From NCBI RefSeq assembly GCF_016428645.1, contig NZ_JAELXW010000071.1:1-44152 (forward strand): 44,152 nt of DNA. The letters are read 5' to 3'. A program made the translations under genes and the position numbers. Numbering within the stretch: position 1 is the first letter of the stretch; each line of letters starts with the position of its first letter. A model generated the notes under the pieces. The model was not told the origin of the DNA. It worked only from the letters and a program-made list of their open reading frames with translations, and made no database searches. Origin of the DNA: Glycomyces salinus (lineage in GTDB: Bacteria > Actinomycetota > Actinomycetes > Mycobacteriales > Micromonosporaceae). Below, one piece after another: positions 15,833-24,125 of this stretch.

Positions 15833-16216
15833 GTCGAGGGCTTCTGCCTCGGCCAGGAGGTATCGCCGCTCGACCTGGTTCTCGGTCAGTGCCGCCGCTT
15901 CCCGGAACAGTGAGCCGGCTTCGCGCCCTGCTCCGGTCATCTGCAGCAGGCGGGCGCGGACCGCCCGCTCGCGGGCTCGGGTCAATGGGTCGCGGTCGAG
16001 TCCGTTGCGGCGGTTGAGCTCATCGAGTCGAGCCAGACCGCGACGCGCGCCGAACGCTTTGGCGACGGCGACCACCCGGCTCAGGCGCACTCGCGCGGTC
16101 GGAGCCAGGCGTTCGAGCCACAAGTACAGCGGCGCGATCTGGGGCCAGTCCGTTGTCTCGGGCGTGGCGGCCTCGGCGTGGACGGCGGCGAACGCGGCCA
16201 GGGCCTCGTCGGAGTG
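15833..16216 (-). pseudogene. C-terminal fragment of an ECF42-type RNA polymerase sigma factor
   Basis: About 128 codons encode the TPR-like C-terminal extension of this sigma-factor family. Recognisable parts are DEALAAFAAVHAEA, TDWPQIAPLYLWLERLAPTARVRLSRVVAVA, GARRGLARLDELN and VERRYLLAEAEAL. The sigma-2 and sigma-4 DNA-binding regions are missing entirely, and no proper start or stop frames the piece, so it cannot act as a sigma factor. The break on its 5' side lies just before the leader of the gene at 16242 on the opposite strand. Confidence 0.75.
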
Positions 16217-16241
16217 CCCGAACAATAAGAAGGAGAGGGCC

Positions 16242-16664
16242 ATGAACGACACCAACGAGCCGAGCAGCGAACTGCGATCCCTGGACCGCCTGGTCGGGAC
16301 CTGGTCGGTCACCGGCGGAGCGACCGGCAACGTCCGCTACGAATGGATGGAAGGCGGACACTTCCTGATCCAACACGTGGAACTGACCCAGTACGGCGAG
16401 TCCGTCAAGGGCTTGGAAGCGATCGGCCACCTGCGCCCGTTCGGCGAACCGGCCGGAGAGGACGTGGTCTCGCGGTTCTACAACTCGCACGGGAACACCC
16501 TGGACTACCTCTACGAGCTCGAAGGCGACACCCTCACCATATGGGCCGGCGCCGAGGGCAGCCCCGCGTACTTCAGAGGCGGGTTCAACGCCGACGGCAC
16601 CGTTCTCGACGGCGAGTGGGTCTACCCGGGCGGCGGCTACGCCTCCACCATGCAACGGATCTGA
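16242..16664 (+). CDS. Small DUF1579-like (lipocalin-type barrel) protein
   Basis: The 140-residue protein opens with LRSLDRLVGTWSVTGGATGNVRYEWMEGG. It continues with HVELTQYGESVKGLEAIGHLRP and the alternating beta-strand pattern LYELEGDTLTIWAGAEGSPAYFRGGF, ending in WVYPGGGYASTMQRI. The LVGTW opening and strand repeats fit a calycin/lipocalin-like barrel of the DUF1579 group. Its biochemical role is unknown. It has an excellent AAGGAG before the ATG and no signal peptide. Earlier in-frame starts lie within the sigma-factor relic on the other strand and are not credible. Confidence 0.75.
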   Translation: MNDTNEPSSELRSLDRLVGTWSVTGGATGNVRYEWMEGGHFLIQHVELTQYGESVKGLEAIGHLRPFGEPAGEDVVSRFYNSHGNTLDYLYELEGDTLTIWAGAEGSPAYFRGGFNADGTVLDGEWVYPGGGYASTMQRI

Positions 16665-16890
16665 GCCGAGCGCGTGTACCTGCGGACGCGGCACAGAGTC
16701 GCAACCGCGGGTACGCGCATAGCGTGGCCATCTTCCCGCTCAGCAGCGGCTTGTTCTGATCCGATCGCCGCCCCGCGCTGTCGGTCGGGCGCGGTCTCCT
16801 CGCGCGGCGGGGCGCAGCGTTACCGGTCTCCGGTGTGATCCGCCTACCTTCCCGGCGTTGCGGTCGCGACTGGTCGTTATGCTCTTTCGC
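16665..16890. other. Intergenic region before the CNNM/CorC genes
   Basis: No open frame with coding character is visible here. The segment should contain the promoter for the short leader ORF and the downstream operon. A GGTCGTTATGCT stretch near 16872-16883 (TTATGC as a possible -10) is the only candidate noted. Confidence 0.3.
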
Positions 16891-16971
16891 ATGGACGATT
16901 CTCCTAGACCCTGGCCCGCCTCGGGCCAGCCGCAGTCGGTCACGGCGAAGCTGCTGCGAGGTGGGCGTTGA
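16891..16971 (+). CDS. 26-codon leader ORF overlapping the CNNM-like gene start
   Basis: An ATG opens a 26-residue basic peptide (MDDSPRPWPASGQPQSVTAK then LLRGGR). Its TGA overlaps the TTG start of the next gene in a TTGA. The arrangement resembles a translationally coupled leader peptide or upstream ORF. No ribosome-binding site is evident, and the peptide is not recognised. Confidence 0.3.
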   Translation: MDDSPRPWPASGQPQSVTAKLLRGGR

Positions 16972-18335
16972 GCATGGAAGTCTGGGGCATCCTCGCCGGG
17001 ATCGCCCTGACCGTCGGTACGGGGCTGTTCGTGGCCTCCGAGTTCGCGCTGGTCAATCTCGACCGGCCCGAACTGGAACGTCGCCGCTCGCAAGGTGGCA
17101 AGGGCCTGAGCCCGACCATCAAAGCGCTGAAAGTGACCTCCACGCATCTGTCCAGTGCGCAACTGGGCATCACCCTCACCACTCTCCTGGCCGGTTACAC
17201 CTTCGAACCGGCCATCAGCTCGCTCCTACGCGACCCGCTCCTCGGAGTCGGCGTCGCCGAGACCGCGGTCAGCACGGTCGGCGCCGTCGTCGGTGTCGCG
17301 CTGGCGACGCTGTTCTCGATGATCTTCGGCGAGCTCGTCCCCAAGAACTTCGCTCTGGCGGTCCCTCTGGCGACCGCCAAGCTCGTCGTCCCGTTCCAGA
17401 TCGTGTTCACTTTCGTGTTCAAACCGGTCATCGTGCTCTTCAACGGCACCGCGAACCGGGTCATCCGGTCGATGGGCATCGAGCCGAAGGAAGAGCTCTC
17501 GGGAGCGCGCAGCGCCGAGGAACTCGGTTTCCTCATCCGGCGCTCGGCCACCGAGGGCGCGCTCGACCGTGACGAGGCGGCGATGCTGCACCGTACGCTG
17601 ACGTTCGCGACCCACACCGCCGCCGAGGTGATGACGCCTCGGGTGAACGCGGTGACCCTGGAACGGACGGCGAGCGCCGCGCACGTGATCGCCGAGGCCG
17701 CCCGGACGGGGCACTCCCGGTTCCCCGTGCTCGGCGAGGACGTCGACGACGTCATCGGCGTCGCGCACGTCAAAAGCGCGTACGGCGTCGAGTTCGACCG
17801 GCGCGAGTCCACGCCGGTGACCGAGTTCATGTCCGAGCCTTTGAAGGTTCCCGAGACGGCGGGAGTCGGCTCGCTCCTGGGCACGCTCCGCGGCCGCGGC
17901 TACCAGATCGCCATCGTCGTCGACGAGTACGGCGGCACCGCGGGCATCGTGACCCTCGAAGACCTCGTCGAGGAGTTGCTCGGCGAGGTCCACGACGAGC
18001 ACGACGCGCGCCAGAACCTCATCGTCAAGCACTCTGACTCGATCGTGCTCGCCGGGTCGCTGCGCCCCGACGAGCTGTGGGACCGCGCCAGTGTGCGCAT
18101 TCCCGAAGGCGAGGACTACGAGACAGCCGCCGGGTACGTCCTCGACGCGCTCGAACGCATCCCCGTCCTCGGCGAGGAGCTCCGGCTCGAGCACGGGAGG
18201 CTTCGCGTGGAACGGCTCAGCGGCTCCCGGATCGACCGGCTGCGCTACCTCCCCGACGACGTGTCGACCGATCCTGCCTTCGGCGGGATGCACGAGCGAA
18301 TCCTTGAATCGTTCGAGCAGGAGACGAACCGATGA
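16968..18335 (+). CDS. CNNM/CorC-HlyC family membrane protein with CBS pair
   Basis: This 455-residue protein starts at TTG; an ATG two codons later is equally possible, with GAGG upstream of both. The N-terminal DUF21/CNNM membrane domain (about 1-180) has four hydrophobic segments and the conserved [11 protein letters not shown]. Two CBS domains follow (about 205-330; [31 protein letters not shown], then [28 protein letters not shown]). A C-terminal CorC_HlyC transporter-associated domain (about 350-430) completes it. Members are implicated in Mg2+/Na+ transport with adenine nucleotides sensed by the CBS pair. The gene overlaps its partner by four bases. Confidence 0.92.
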   Translation: MSMEVWGILAGIALTVGTGLFVASEFALVNLDRPELERRRSQGGKGLSPTIKALKVTSTHLSSAQLGITLTTLLAGYTFEPAISSLLRDPLLGVGVAETAVSTVGAVVGVALATLFSMIFGELVPKNFALAVPLATAKLVVPFQIVFTFVFKPVIVLFNGTANRVIRSMGIEPKEELSGARSAEELGFLIRRSATEGALDRDEAAMLHRTLTFATHTAAEVMTPRVNAVTLERTASAAHVIAEAARTGHSRFPVLGEDVDDVIGVAHVKSAYGVEFDRRESTPVTEFMSEPLKVPETAGVGSLLGTLRGRGYQIAIVVDEYGGTAGIVTLEDLVEELLGEVHDEHDARQNLIVKHSDSIVLAGSLRPDELWDRASVRIPEGEDYETAAGYVLDALERIPVLGEELRLEHGRLRVERLSGSRIDRLRYLPDDVSTDPAFGGMHERILESFEQETNR

Positions 18336-19375
18336 ACGAGTACCTTCCCGGGCTGATCTGGCTCTTCGTCCTCTTGGCCGCGAACGCGTTCTTCGTCGGC
18401 GCCGAGTTCGCCGTCATCTCCGCCCGCCGCTCCCAGATCGAACCGCGAGCCGCGGCCGGCAGCCGGGCGGCCAAGACCACCCTGTGGGCCATGGAGCACG
18501 CCACGCTCATGCTGGCCACGAGCCAGCTCGGCATCACCGTGTGCTCGCTCGTCATCCTGAACGTGTCCGAACCGGCCATTCACCACCTGCTGGAGTATCC
18601 GCTGGAGTGGACCGGCCTCACCCTGGGGATGGTCAGCGGCATCGCGTTCGCGGTGGCTTTGCTGCTGGTGACGTTCCTCCATGTCGTCTTCGGCGAGATG
18701 ATCCCGAAGAACCTGGCGTTCTCCGTCCCCGACCGGGCCGCGCTCATCCTGGCCCCGCCGCTGGTGCTGGTCTCGCGGATCGTGAGGCCGCTCATCTGGT
18801 CTCTGAACCAGATCGCCAACGGGGTGCTGCGACTGTTCCGGGTCGAGCCGAAGGACGAGGCCCAGAGCGCCTACACCATCGACGAGGTCGCCACCATCAT
18901 CGAGGAGTCTCAGCGGGAAGGCACCCTCGTGGACGAATCCGGCACTTTGTCCGCGGCATTCGAGTTCACCGAGAAGATCGTCGCCGATGTCGCGGTGCCC
19001 CTCGGTGAGCTGGTATTGCTGCCGCCGGAGGCGACGCCGCGCGAGGTCCAGCAGGTGGTGGCGCGAAGTGGGTACTCTCGCTATGTCATCGAGGACGCCC
19101 ACGGCGCGCCGCGCTCCTACTTCCACCTCAAGGACGTGCTCGATCTGACCGGTCCCGATCTGGTCGATCGGCCGGTCCCGGCCGACCGCCTCCGGGAGTT
19201 GCCGGTCGTCGCCGCGAGCGCTGAACTCGAAGACGCCCTCGCGCACATCCGCGCTCGCGGTGCCCACATCGCGCGCGTGACCGAAGACGACGGGACCACG
19301 ACCGGGGTGCTGTTCCTCGAGGACATCGTCGAGGAGCTCATCGGCGAGGTCCAGGACGCCGCCAACCACGCCTGA
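18332..19375 (+). CDS. CNNM/CorC-HlyC family membrane protein, short form
   Basis: The 347-residue paralogue has the same DUF21 membrane domain (about 1-180; LAANAFFVGAEFAVISARRSQ, VVFGEMIPKNLAFSVPD). It also has a CBS pair (about 200-335), ending in TGVLFLEDIVEELIGEV. Unlike its upstream partner, it lacks the C-terminal CorC_HlyC domain and stops immediately after the second CBS. The start overlaps the previous stop as ATGA, so the two are coupled and may form a heteromeric transporter. Actinobacteria often carry such tandem pairs. The transported ion is not determined by sequence. Confidence 0.92.
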   Translation: MNEYLPGLIWLFVLLAANAFFVGAEFAVISARRSQIEPRAAAGSRAAKTTLWAMEHATLMLATSQLGITVCSLVILNVSEPAIHHLLEYPLEWTGLTLGMVSGIAFAVALLLVTFLHVVFGEMIPKNLAFSVPDRAALILAPPLVLVSRIVRPLIWSLNQIANGVLRLFRVEPKDEAQSAYTIDEVATIIEESQREGTLVDESGTLSAAFEFTEKIVADVAVPLGELVLLPPEATPREVQQVVARSGYSRYVIEDAHGAPRSYFHLKDVLDLTGPDLVDRPVPADRLRELPVVAASAELEDALAHIRARGAHIARVTEDDGTTTGVLFLEDIVEELIGEVQDAANHA

Positions 19376-19850
19376 CCGGCGACGGCTCGCGCGGGCTCGG
19401 GCGCCTCCAACCCGAGTCCGCGCCGCCCGCGAAGAACGGCCACCCGTCCACGACGCCTGAGCCGGACGCTCGAAGGGTCGCCACCGACAGAGCCCTGCTC
19501 GACGGGTGCAACGATCGCCGCTATGAGAACCGCGGACCGACGAGGCCGCATGACTCTCACCGAACACGTCGCCAGGGTCGGGCCGTGGTCGATGGCGGCG
19601 TCACATGGCACGGTAAGCGAATTCTCGGTGGAGAGCCGAGCACCCAGTGCCCCTGAGTTCATTTCATCTAATGTGCTCGTTCGAGTGAATCAGTCTCGAT
19701 AGGAATGCGTTTCCATACGGCATTGAAGCGAAATTGTGCCCTTCTGAACGGGACAGCCCGGCCTACGCGGTCCGCATGCAGTGATATAGATGAGTTGGAA
19801 CGGCGATACGACTCCAAGATCATTCTCATCAATCGAGGCGTGAAGGCCGA
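19376..19850. other. 475-bp intergenic region, AT-richer second half
   Basis: No credible gene is seen on either strand. The first half keeps the GC-rich background. From about 19650 the sequence becomes visibly AT-richer (for example TTCATTTCATCTAATGTG, and GATATAGATGAG shortly before the next gene), unlike the rest of the window. This part probably holds the promoter of the caspase-like gene and could mark an acquired segment. No tRNA or repeat was recognised at its edge. Confidence 0.5.
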
Positions 19851-21728
19851 ATGATGCAAGAATCAAATCCCTCAAAGATCCATGTGCAGATCAGTCTTGT
19901 TGGCACTGGTGCCCCAACTGCACCTCCAGCCGACTTTGCGCACATTGTCAGAACCGAGCTCACCGGTATCGGCATGTCCCAGATGGAGGAGACTCCTGCT
20001 CAGCCCGAGCCGCAGGGGGCCAAGGTGATCGGCGAGATCCTCGCCGTCTCCTCATTGCTCCTTGCGGCAGGAGAGGTGTACGGGAAATCCGAATCACTGG
20101 TGCGGGGGCTGCGTCAGTTGCAGACACTCGTCGCCAATACCGGTCGCCTGCTCAGAGTCCGAATTGCCGGAGAGGAGATCGACCTCTCCCGTCAGACCGC
20201 GGAACAGATCGCGGCCCGTGTGGACTCCAAACTCGCGGGCACGTCGTCAGGAGCGCGGAAAGCGCTTATCATCGCCAATTCCAAGTACCAGGACGATCGA
20301 CTGGCACGATTGCGGGCGCCGAGCAAGGACGCGGAGGCGCTGAGCAAGGTTCTCGGGACCCCCGCAGTCGGCGGATTCGATGTCGAACTCCTCAAGGACG
20401 CGGACGAGACCACGATCCGCCGCCGCATCGACGACTTCTTCTCCGAACGACGGTACGACGACCTTTTGCTGTTGCACTTCTCCGGTCACGGGATCAAGGA
20501 CCAGAACGGACAACTGCACCTCGCCGCCCGGGATACTGACATGAGACGGTTGAGCTCGACAGCGGTGCCGTCGAATTTCATCCGAGACCGCATCGACCAC
20601 TCGGCGTCACAACGCGTCGTACTGATCCTCGACTGCTGCTATAGCGGCGCGTTCCCAGCCGGCGCCCAGCATCGCGGTGCCACGGACGTATCGGTGGCCG
20701 ACACGTTCGGAGCCGGCCGGGGCCATGTGGTGCTCACCGCTTCGAGCGCGACCGAGTACGCGTTCGAAGGCGACGCGATCGCACAGAACGAAGGCGAGCC
20801 GTCGTTCTTCACCGGGGCGTTGGTCGAAGGCATCGAGTCGGGCAATGCCGATCTCGACTCGGACGGGGCGATCGGCGTGGATGAGCTCTACGAATACGTC
20901 CACCAAGCCGTCCGCTTGCGAACGCCGGCTCAGATTCCGATGAAGTCTGGCCGGGTCGAGGGCGAGTTGGTGATCGCGAAGAGCAACAGAACGCCCCGAC
21001 TTCCCGAGCGCATCGTCGCGGATTCGCAGAGCGCCCACGCGACGGTGAGGGCGCAGGCCGTGGAGGAACTGCGGCGGTTGAGCGAGTCCACCCAGACCGG
21101 CCTGAAGGCGGCAGCGATCGCAGAACTGGCCCGGATGAGGGACACCGACGACAGCCTCAACGTGCGCCGTGCCGCGGCCAACGCGATCGGGGAGCGAGAA
21201 CGTCGTGCGATGCCGATGAATCCGATCCCCCAATCACCGCCCTACCCGCCCATGCACACACAGGTCTCGCCGCCGCTCGTCTCGACGCCCCGGACCACTC
21301 CCGCGGTGTCCGCCTCCGCGCGCGAATCGAGTCCAATCGCGCAGAGGTCCCTTCGGACGGCAGGTTGGATGCTGGTGGGCACGAACATGTTCAGCCTGAT
21401 ATTTTCCTTCGTCGCATTCGGCCTCAACAGCGAGCGAGAGCCGCACTCGTACACCACGAACCTCGGAATCGCGCTGATTCTGCTGTTTCTACCGATGCTG
21501 GTGCCCGGCATCATGCTGGTCAGTGCCCCGCGCACGCGAGGTCCACGCATCTTCGGACTCGTCTGTGTCTGCATTCAAGGGGCGGTCGGGCTCTTGTGGA
21601 TCGGCTCCGGGCCGGTCTACTTCCTCGTCGGCGGCGCGCCGTGCATCGCCGCGTGCGCCTATGGGGCCCTGCTCATCCTGCGGATCCCGGAGGTTCGGAA
21701 GGGACCCGAATTCATAGCCCTCGACTGA
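19851..21728 (+). CDS. Membrane-anchored caspase-like protease (peptidase C14 fold) with accessory domains
   Basis: This is a 625-residue multidomain protein. Residues 8-130 look like an effector-associated (EACC1-like) module: a strand pair around KIHVQISLVG, a hydrophobic helix at about 58-75, and strands RLLRVRIAGEEIDLS. A caspase-like domain (about 135-375) has the catalytic His in SGHG (H213) and Cys in DCCYSG (C263). Inside it, D334-L-D336-S-D338-G-A-I341-G-V-D-E345 is a perfect EF-hand-type loop, suggesting Ca2+ activation. A helical, HEAT-like stretch (390-450), a proline-rich linker (455-495) and about four membrane helices (505-612) follow. The N-terminal protease would face the cytoplasm. 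GAAGG lies upstream of the ATG. No partner NTPase adjoins it. Confidence 0.88.
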   Translation: MMQESNPSKIHVQISLVGTGAPTAPPADFAHIVRTELTGIGMSQMEETPAQPEPQGAKVIGEILAVSSLLLAAGEVYGKSESLVRGLRQLQTLVANTGRLLRVRIAGEEIDLSRQTAEQIAARVDSKLAGTSSGARKALIIANSKYQDDRLARLRAPSKDAEALSKVLGTPAVGGFDVELLKDADETTIRRRIDDFFSERRYDDLLLLHFSGHGIKDQNGQLHLAARDTDMRRLSSTAVPSNFIRDRIDHSASQRVVLILDCCYSGAFPAGAQHRGATDVSVADTFGAGRGHVVLTASSATEYAFEGDAIAQNEGEPSFFTGALVEGIESGNADLDSDGAIGVDELYEYVHQAVRLRTPAQIPMKSGRVEGELVIAKSNRTPRLPERIVADSQSAHATVRAQAVEELRRLSESTQTGLKAAAIAELARMRDTDDSLNVRRAAANAIGERERRAMPMNPIPQSPPYPPMHTQVSPPLVSTPRTTPAVSASARESSPIAQRSLRTAGWMLVGTNMFSLIFSFVAFGLNSEREPHSYTTNLGIALILLFLPMLVPGIMLVSAPRTRGPRIFGLVCVCIQGAVGLLWIGSGPVYFLVGGAPCIAACAYGALLILRIPEVRKGPEFIALD

Positions 21729-21734
21729 ATCGTC

Positions 21735-21949
21735 GGCGTGCACCGACGACGCATGGGCTCGGCTGATCCCCCTGCGCGATCACCTCCACGAGGTCCACCG
21801 GCGGGGAAGCCGTGCTCATAGCCGAGCGCGTGCCCGACAGGCCGCCAGCGACCGGTGTACGGGTGCTCCGGCTCGGTCGTCTGGATACGGCGGAAGCCCG
21901 CATTGGGCTCGTCGACCGCGTCGTGGAACGACGGTGAGTTCATGTCCAC
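21735..21949 (-). pseudogene. Frameshifted C-terminal fragment of a Gfo/Idh/MocA-type oxidoreductase
   Basis: One reverse frame encodes GFRRIQTTEPEHPY then GRWRPVGHALGYEHGF, and a second continues with VDLVEVIAQGDQPSP. Together they match the end of sugar-dehydrogenase-like Gfo/Idh proteins, which normally read GYEH(x)F...VDL(V/L)xAIAxGxxPxPSF. A shift or small deletion near 21800 separates the two pieces. The NAD-binding N-terminal domain is absent. It is a degraded relic. Confidence 0.65.
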
Positions 21950-21970
21950 TAACTAGCAGACCGCCGCCTA

Positions 21971-22834
21971 CTACTCGAACGTGTCGTGATCCGATCGATG
22001 GTCGGGAGTGGCGCCGCGTTCGTTTCTTTCTGCGAGGCGCTGGACGTGCCCGACGGATATTTCGCTTACCCACTCCCAGCCTGGCTTGGCCGTCGGGCCG
22101 ACTCGCAGGTCGGTGGGAACACGGCCTTCGCTCAAGACGAGCACATACGCCCGGTCCATCTCGATCCGGGCGCGCAACTCATCGGCTCCGCCTACCGACC
22201 CGTGACCGGGGACGACGGAATCCACCTTGCCTGCCATGCCTTCGAGCAGCCGCAACCCGACAAGGTATTCCTCGATCGGGTCATTGGTGTCGTTCAGCTC
22301 GTCGAGATTCGGAACCAGCACATCGGAGAGCATGTCGCCGGCGAGGAGCACCCCGCGTTCCTCGATGAGCAGCGCCGCATGGCCCGGGGCGTGCGCCGGA
22401 TGCTCGATAATCTGTACCTGAGGGCCGTCCCATGGAAGCCGCGCAGTTCCGGCTGGCAGTCCGGTAATGAGGCCGAACAGGTCCAGCGGTGTGTCCTCTG
22501 CGATCTCCGGAGGCAACTCCGCGGCGGCACGGGACTTCCAGTCGGCGTTCGCCCGAAATCCCCGCATGGTAGCCGCACAGAGCGCCGTCCCGTAGCGGGT
22601 AGCTTCCCCGAGATCGGGGTGCCAAAGCACGTGGTCCCAATCAGGATGCGTCGCGAAGCCGGCCACAACGCTCTGGTTCAGCCCGCGAAGGTCGCTCGCG
22701 AGACAGGCCATTTCCGCTCCCGTCAGGCCCGGGTCGACGAGCAGCACGCCGGTCCGGCCTTGCACCACAATGGCGTTGTTCTCGAGCAATTCGCTCTGGT
22801 GGGTCCACACGCCTTCCGCTATCCGACTCAGCAC
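21971..22834 (-). CDS. Metallo-beta-lactamase-fold hydrolase
   Basis: The 287-residue protein begins with the typical SRIAEGVWTHQSELLENNAIVVQGRTGVLLVDPG strand pattern. The metal motif reads H63-P-D65-W-D67-H68, so the usual second His of HxHxDH is Asp here. Other ligands are present in HAPGHAALL, LLAGDML and VVPGHGS. The family covers glyoxalase-II-like, lactonase and other hydrolases. The changed motif may mark a subfamily or altered metal use. The start is GTG with GAGGAGGAGC just upstream. It is divergent from the NmrA-like gene. The 156-base spacer has GGAAC-N5-GTTCC and GGGCGC-N6-GCGCCC dyads that could be shared control sites. Confidence 0.87.
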   Translation of the reverse strand: MLSRIAEGVWTHQSELLENNAIVVQGRTGVLLVDPGLTGAEMACLASDLRGLNQSVVAGFATHPDWDHVLWHPDLGEATRYGTALCAATMRGFRANADWKSRAAAELPPEIAEDTPLDLFGLITGLPAGTARLPWDGPQVQIIEHPAHAPGHAALLIEERGVLLAGDMLSDVLVPNLDELNDTNDPIEEYLVGLRLLEGMAGKVDSVVPGHGSVGGADELRARIEMDRAYVLVLSEGRVPTDLRVGPTAKPGWEWVSEISVGHVQRLAERNERGATPDHRSDHDTFE

Positions 22835-22990
22835 GATGCTCCTCCTCTGTATTCCCGTTCGGCCAACCGGGCGCTGAGGCGTCGGGGCCCCAGGGCGAAG
22901 CCACCGACGTATGTCACATCCGAGGCGGGCGGGAACTCCAGGTTCCGTGACGGGCGCGCAATGGCGCCCACCGCGGAAGGGCCGACGCAT

Positions 22991-23680
22991 ATGAGACTCG
23001 TCGTATACGGAGCCGGTGGCGGCACCGGCCGTCGACTCGCACGGCAGGCACTGGACGCCGGCCACGACGTCGCGGCGGTGACGCGCCGCCCCCGCAAGTT
23101 CCCCATCGAGCACCCACGACTCGACGTCATCGGCGGCGACGTCCGCGATCCGGGCGCGGTCGCCGCCACTGTGGACGGCGCCGACGCGGTGCTGTCGACG
23201 CTCGGGACGACCTTCAGCCGCAAACCGATCACCCTCTACAGCACCGGAATCACCAACATCATCGCCGCAATGCGCCTGCACGGCGTCACAAGAGTCGTCG
23301 CGGTCACCTCCAGCGCCGCGGAACCGCACCGCCACGCCGACGGCGGTCTCCTGCTCAACCACGTCATCCAGCCGCTGGTGACCAGGACGATCGGGAAGTC
23401 GACGTACACCGACATGCGGGCGATGGAGTCGCGCCTGGTGATGAGCGGACTCGACTGGACCGTCCTGCGCCCGTCCGGGCTGTTCGACACGGACACCGTC
23501 AGCGACTACTCGCTTCGCGAAGAGGTCACCGACGGGATCTTCACCAGCCGCGCCGACCTGGCCGCGTGCCTGCTCGCCCAGGCCACCGACACCGCATGGA
23601 TCCGCAAGCGGGTGGGCGTCTGGACCACCGTGGGCACACCGAGCATGTGGCAGATGCTCCGCGGCTCCACGCAGGGGTGA
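22991..23680 (+). CDS. NAD(P)H-binding atypical SDR (NmrA/YwnB-like)
   Basis: The 229-residue protein starts with the Rossmann motif VVYGAGGGTGRRLARQAL and the following AVTRRP. It keeps GADAVLSTLGT and VVAVTSSAAEP, and a WTVLRPSGLFD segment typical of atypical SDRs related to NmrA and biliverdin-reductase-B-like proteins. It lacks a canonical YxxxK, as many of this group do. It is a cytoplasmic reductase or redox sensor whose substrate cannot be inferred. The ATG is the first plausible start. It is divergent from the metallo-beta-lactamase-fold gene. Confidence 0.87.
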   Translation: MRLVVYGAGGGTGRRLARQALDAGHDVAAVTRRPRKFPIEHPRLDVIGGDVRDPGAVAATVDGADAVLSTLGTTFSRKPITLYSTGITNIIAAMRLHGVTRVVAVTSSAAEPHRHADGGLLLNHVIQPLVTRTIGKSTYTDMRAMESRLVMSGLDWTVLRPSGLFDTDTVSDYSLREEVTDGIFTSRADLAACLLAQATDTAWIRKRVGVWTTVGTPSMWQMLRGSTQG

Positions 23681-23725
23681 TGGTCCAGGTCGCCGAGACA
23701 GGGGGGAAGGCGACGTCGTGCGGGT

Positions 23726-24094
23726 TCAGGCGGGGGGCGCCTCCTGGAGGGCGCGCACCTCGATTCGGCTCCTCAGGGCGCGCGATGCCTGCTTGGTCCA
23801 TTCGATGGCGTCGTCGTCGTTGTCGGCCTCGATCACCCAGAAGCCGCCGAGGTACTCGTCGGCCTTCACGAACGGGCCGGGTGTGAATTCGGGACCGTCG
23901 CCGGTGGCGTCCACCGTGGTCGCGGTCGACGGCGGCTGCAGTCCGCCGGCGAACACGAACGCGCCGGACTCCTGGAGCGCGGTGTTGAAGGCCCCGACGT
24001 CGGCCATCACCTGCTCCAGCTCCGCGGGGTCCATGGTCGCCATCGTCGGCTCCTCGGCGGAGTCGTGCGGGAGGCTGAGGAAGTACTGCGTCAT
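23726..24094 (-). CDS. YCII/DGPF-domain protein
   Basis: The 122-residue protein has the DGPF-family plan: MTQYFLSLPHD at the start, a central FVFAGGLQPPSTATTV, DGPEFTPGPFVKADEYLGGFWVIEA, and a helix with DDAIEWTKQAS. The family fold is a ferredoxin-like dimer. In actinobacteria these proteins very often pair with ECF42 sigma factors, but no intact sigma gene is next to this one. AAGGAG precedes the ATG. Two inverted repeats lie in its upstream region, so it may be independently regulated. The LAL regulator lies upstream on the same strand with a 138-base gap. Confidence 0.92.
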   Translation of the reverse strand: MTQYFLSLPHDSAEEPTMATMDPAELEQVMADVGAFNTALQESGAFVFAGGLQPPSTATTVDATGDGPEFTPGPFVKADEYLGGFWVIEADNDDDAIEWTKQASRALRSRIEVRALQEAPPA

Positions 24095-24125
24095 CGTGTG
24101 CTCCTTGGCCGCTGATGTGCTTCTC

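Noticed and set aside
21986..22990. Forward frame leading into the NmrA-like gene, implying a much longer N-terminus
   Set aside because: That part is antisense to the metallo-beta-lactamase-fold gene. The Rossmann motif begins right after the ATG at 22991.
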